NCBI RefSeq assembly: GCF_009295825.1 | Contig: NZ_WHKF01000002.1 | Location: 1 to 64,000 of the forward strand | Source: Marinifilum sp. N1E240 | GTDB taxonomy: Bacteria; Bacteroidota; Bacteroidia; Bacteroidales; Marinifilaceae | Reading direction: 5' to 3' | Length of the DNA stretch: 64,000 bases | In this document: positions 63,289 to 64,000 of the stretch, piece by piece | Position numbering within the stretch: position 1 is the stretch's first letter | How the letters are laid out: the number at the start of each line of letters is the position of its first letter | The notes under the pieces: generated by a model | Databases searched by the model: none | What the model was told of the DNA's origin: nothing | Seen by the model: only the letters and a program-made list of their open reading frames with translations | Program-made: the position numbers and the translations under genes

Positions 63289-64000
63289 TTAAGAGTATAG
63301 TTGAATGATGTTATTGAAGTCCTCATTGTCTTCCAATTCTGGAAATTGAAGGAAGATATCTTTGATATTTTCGGACTCAACATCAACTGATTTTTTAATG
63401 TAGTTTTCTGCTGAACTCAAATCATCTGTAAGCATGTAGTATGCGGCAAGATTGTTAAGGATTTGTGCAGAATCTGGATTGTAATCTAAACTCTCCAATA
63501 GAACATCAATTGCAGTCTCCTGTTTTTCGTTTTGATGGTAAAATTCAGCTAGAGTAATGGAGTAAGTAGGATCGTAAGGATCCAAGTCGATTGCCTCTCG
63601 AAAAGCTTGAACTGCTTTTTGTGGATTTTGAGATTGTGTATAAGCAGAACCTAGAGCAAACCAATAATCAGGATTTTCATCATCTAGTTTTTTAGATTTT
63701 TCCAGATACACAATTGCTTCGTCGATCTTATCCTGATACATTAGAATCAATCCCATTCCAAACCATGGTTCCGGAATGGTTTCATTGGTTTTTATAGCTG
63801 TTTCGTAGTAATTTAAAGCCTGATCGTATTCGCTCAATTTCTCGAAACATTCACCAATGTAGGAATAAGTAGAGGAGTGATCGTCTTCAAATTCAAGATA
63901 TTCGATATAGTATTTTATGGCTTCCTCGAATTGACCTGTATTGGCTAGCGCATTTGCTTTGTTGAAGTAAGCTTTGCTGTGCTGATCGTTTACAGCTAAG
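63289..64000 (-). CDS. TPR protein, 5' end outside the window
   Basis: A tetratricopeptide protein read on the minus strand; the open frame continues to the window edge, so the N-terminus is missing (at least 236 residues are present). Repeats include ANTGQFEEAIKYYIEYLEF, GECFEKLSEYDQALNYYETAI, GLILMYQDKIDEAIVYLEKSKKL and AAYYMLTDDLSSAENYIKKS. A TTG at 63837 that looks like a start is not the real one. The protein probably scaffolds others; it heads the DUF368-aroE unit in this view. Confidence 0.85.
   Translation of the reverse strand, partial: LAVNDQHSKAYFNKANALANTGQFEEAIKYYIEYLEFEDDHSSTYSYIGECFEKLSEYDQALNYYETAIKTNETIPEPWFGMGLILMYQDKIDEAIVYLEKSKKLDDENPDYWFALGSAYTQSQNPQKAVQAFREAIDLDPYDPTYSITLAEFYHQNEKQETAIDVLLESLDYNPDSAQILNNLAAYYMLTDDLSSAENYIKKSVDVESENIKDIFLQFPELEDNEDFNNIIQLYS

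Noticed and set aside
63289-63837. Complete 182-residue TPR gene starting at the TTG at 63837
   Set aside because: The reading frame stays open to the window edge with further TPR units, so the gene is truncated by the window.

Overview
The window looks like one AT-rich chromosomal segment of a Bacteroidota bacterium, probably a marine Bacteroidales/Marinilabiliales-type organism; the rank below phylum is an inference. The evidence is a complete Bat operon, a GLPGLI-family protein beside an outer-membrane receptor, DUF1835, two-CW and SigZ families, little sign of Shine-Dalgarno sites, and repeated promoter boxes of the Bacteroidota form TAnnTTTG. No insertion sequence, phage, CRISPR array, tRNA or rRNA is visible.

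Layout. 1-3.2 kb: short, poorly recognised genes (a MORN-like secreted protein, three small proteins, and a pentapeptide-repeat protein with a channel-like C-terminus). 3.2-16.1 kb: single metabolic genes, namely an alpha/beta hydrolase, a class C beta-lactamase-like serine hydrolase, a DUF1835 protein, a two-CW protein, a YibE/F transporter, alkaline phosphatase, an acyl-CoA ligase, a class V aminotransferase, a PPP-type phosphatase and a HAD hydrolase. 16.1-23.8 kb: a membrane cluster (SpoIIM-like, multi-TM protein, DUF4129, DUF4350, MoxR ATPase, DUF58, cyclophilin) with a divergent RDD gene. 23.9-24.9 kb: a 12-cysteine small protein followed by a SigZ-type sigma factor. 26-32.3 kb: an LpxH-like phosphatase with a glycosyltransferase, a DUF438/hemerythrin/PAS protein, RF3 with a thioesterase, and a YfcE-like phosphodiesterase. 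32.7-36.4 kb: aconitase and citrate synthase with an 11-codon leader ORF between them. 36.8-43.8 kb: a 597-residue unrecognised protein, a TatD-TcdA-Ogt operon, a structured 6S-like RNA, an AlbA_2 protein and a U32 peptidase. 43.9-45.9 kb: an Old Yellow Enzyme and an aldose epimerase. 45.9-54.5 kb: MoxR-DUF58-BatA-B-C-D-E. 54.7-64 kb: truA, an RNase H-like gene, a cluster of 21-nt-spaced repeats, three small membrane proteins, GLPGLI plus outer-membrane receptor, and a TPR-DUF368-aroE operon cut by the window edge.

How it fits together. Two independent MoxR/DUF58 assemblies lie within 40 kb; both pair an AAA+ ATPase with VWA-like and membrane partners and probably act in envelope maturation or stress. 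Acn and GltA form the entry of the TCA cycle. The least explained items are the FRD-heptad/TGTCACGGAAG repeat cluster at 56.06-56.27 kb, the cysteine-rich protein beside SigZ, the leader ORF before citrate synthase, the structured RNA near 41 kb and the 597-residue protein at 36.9-38.6 kb.
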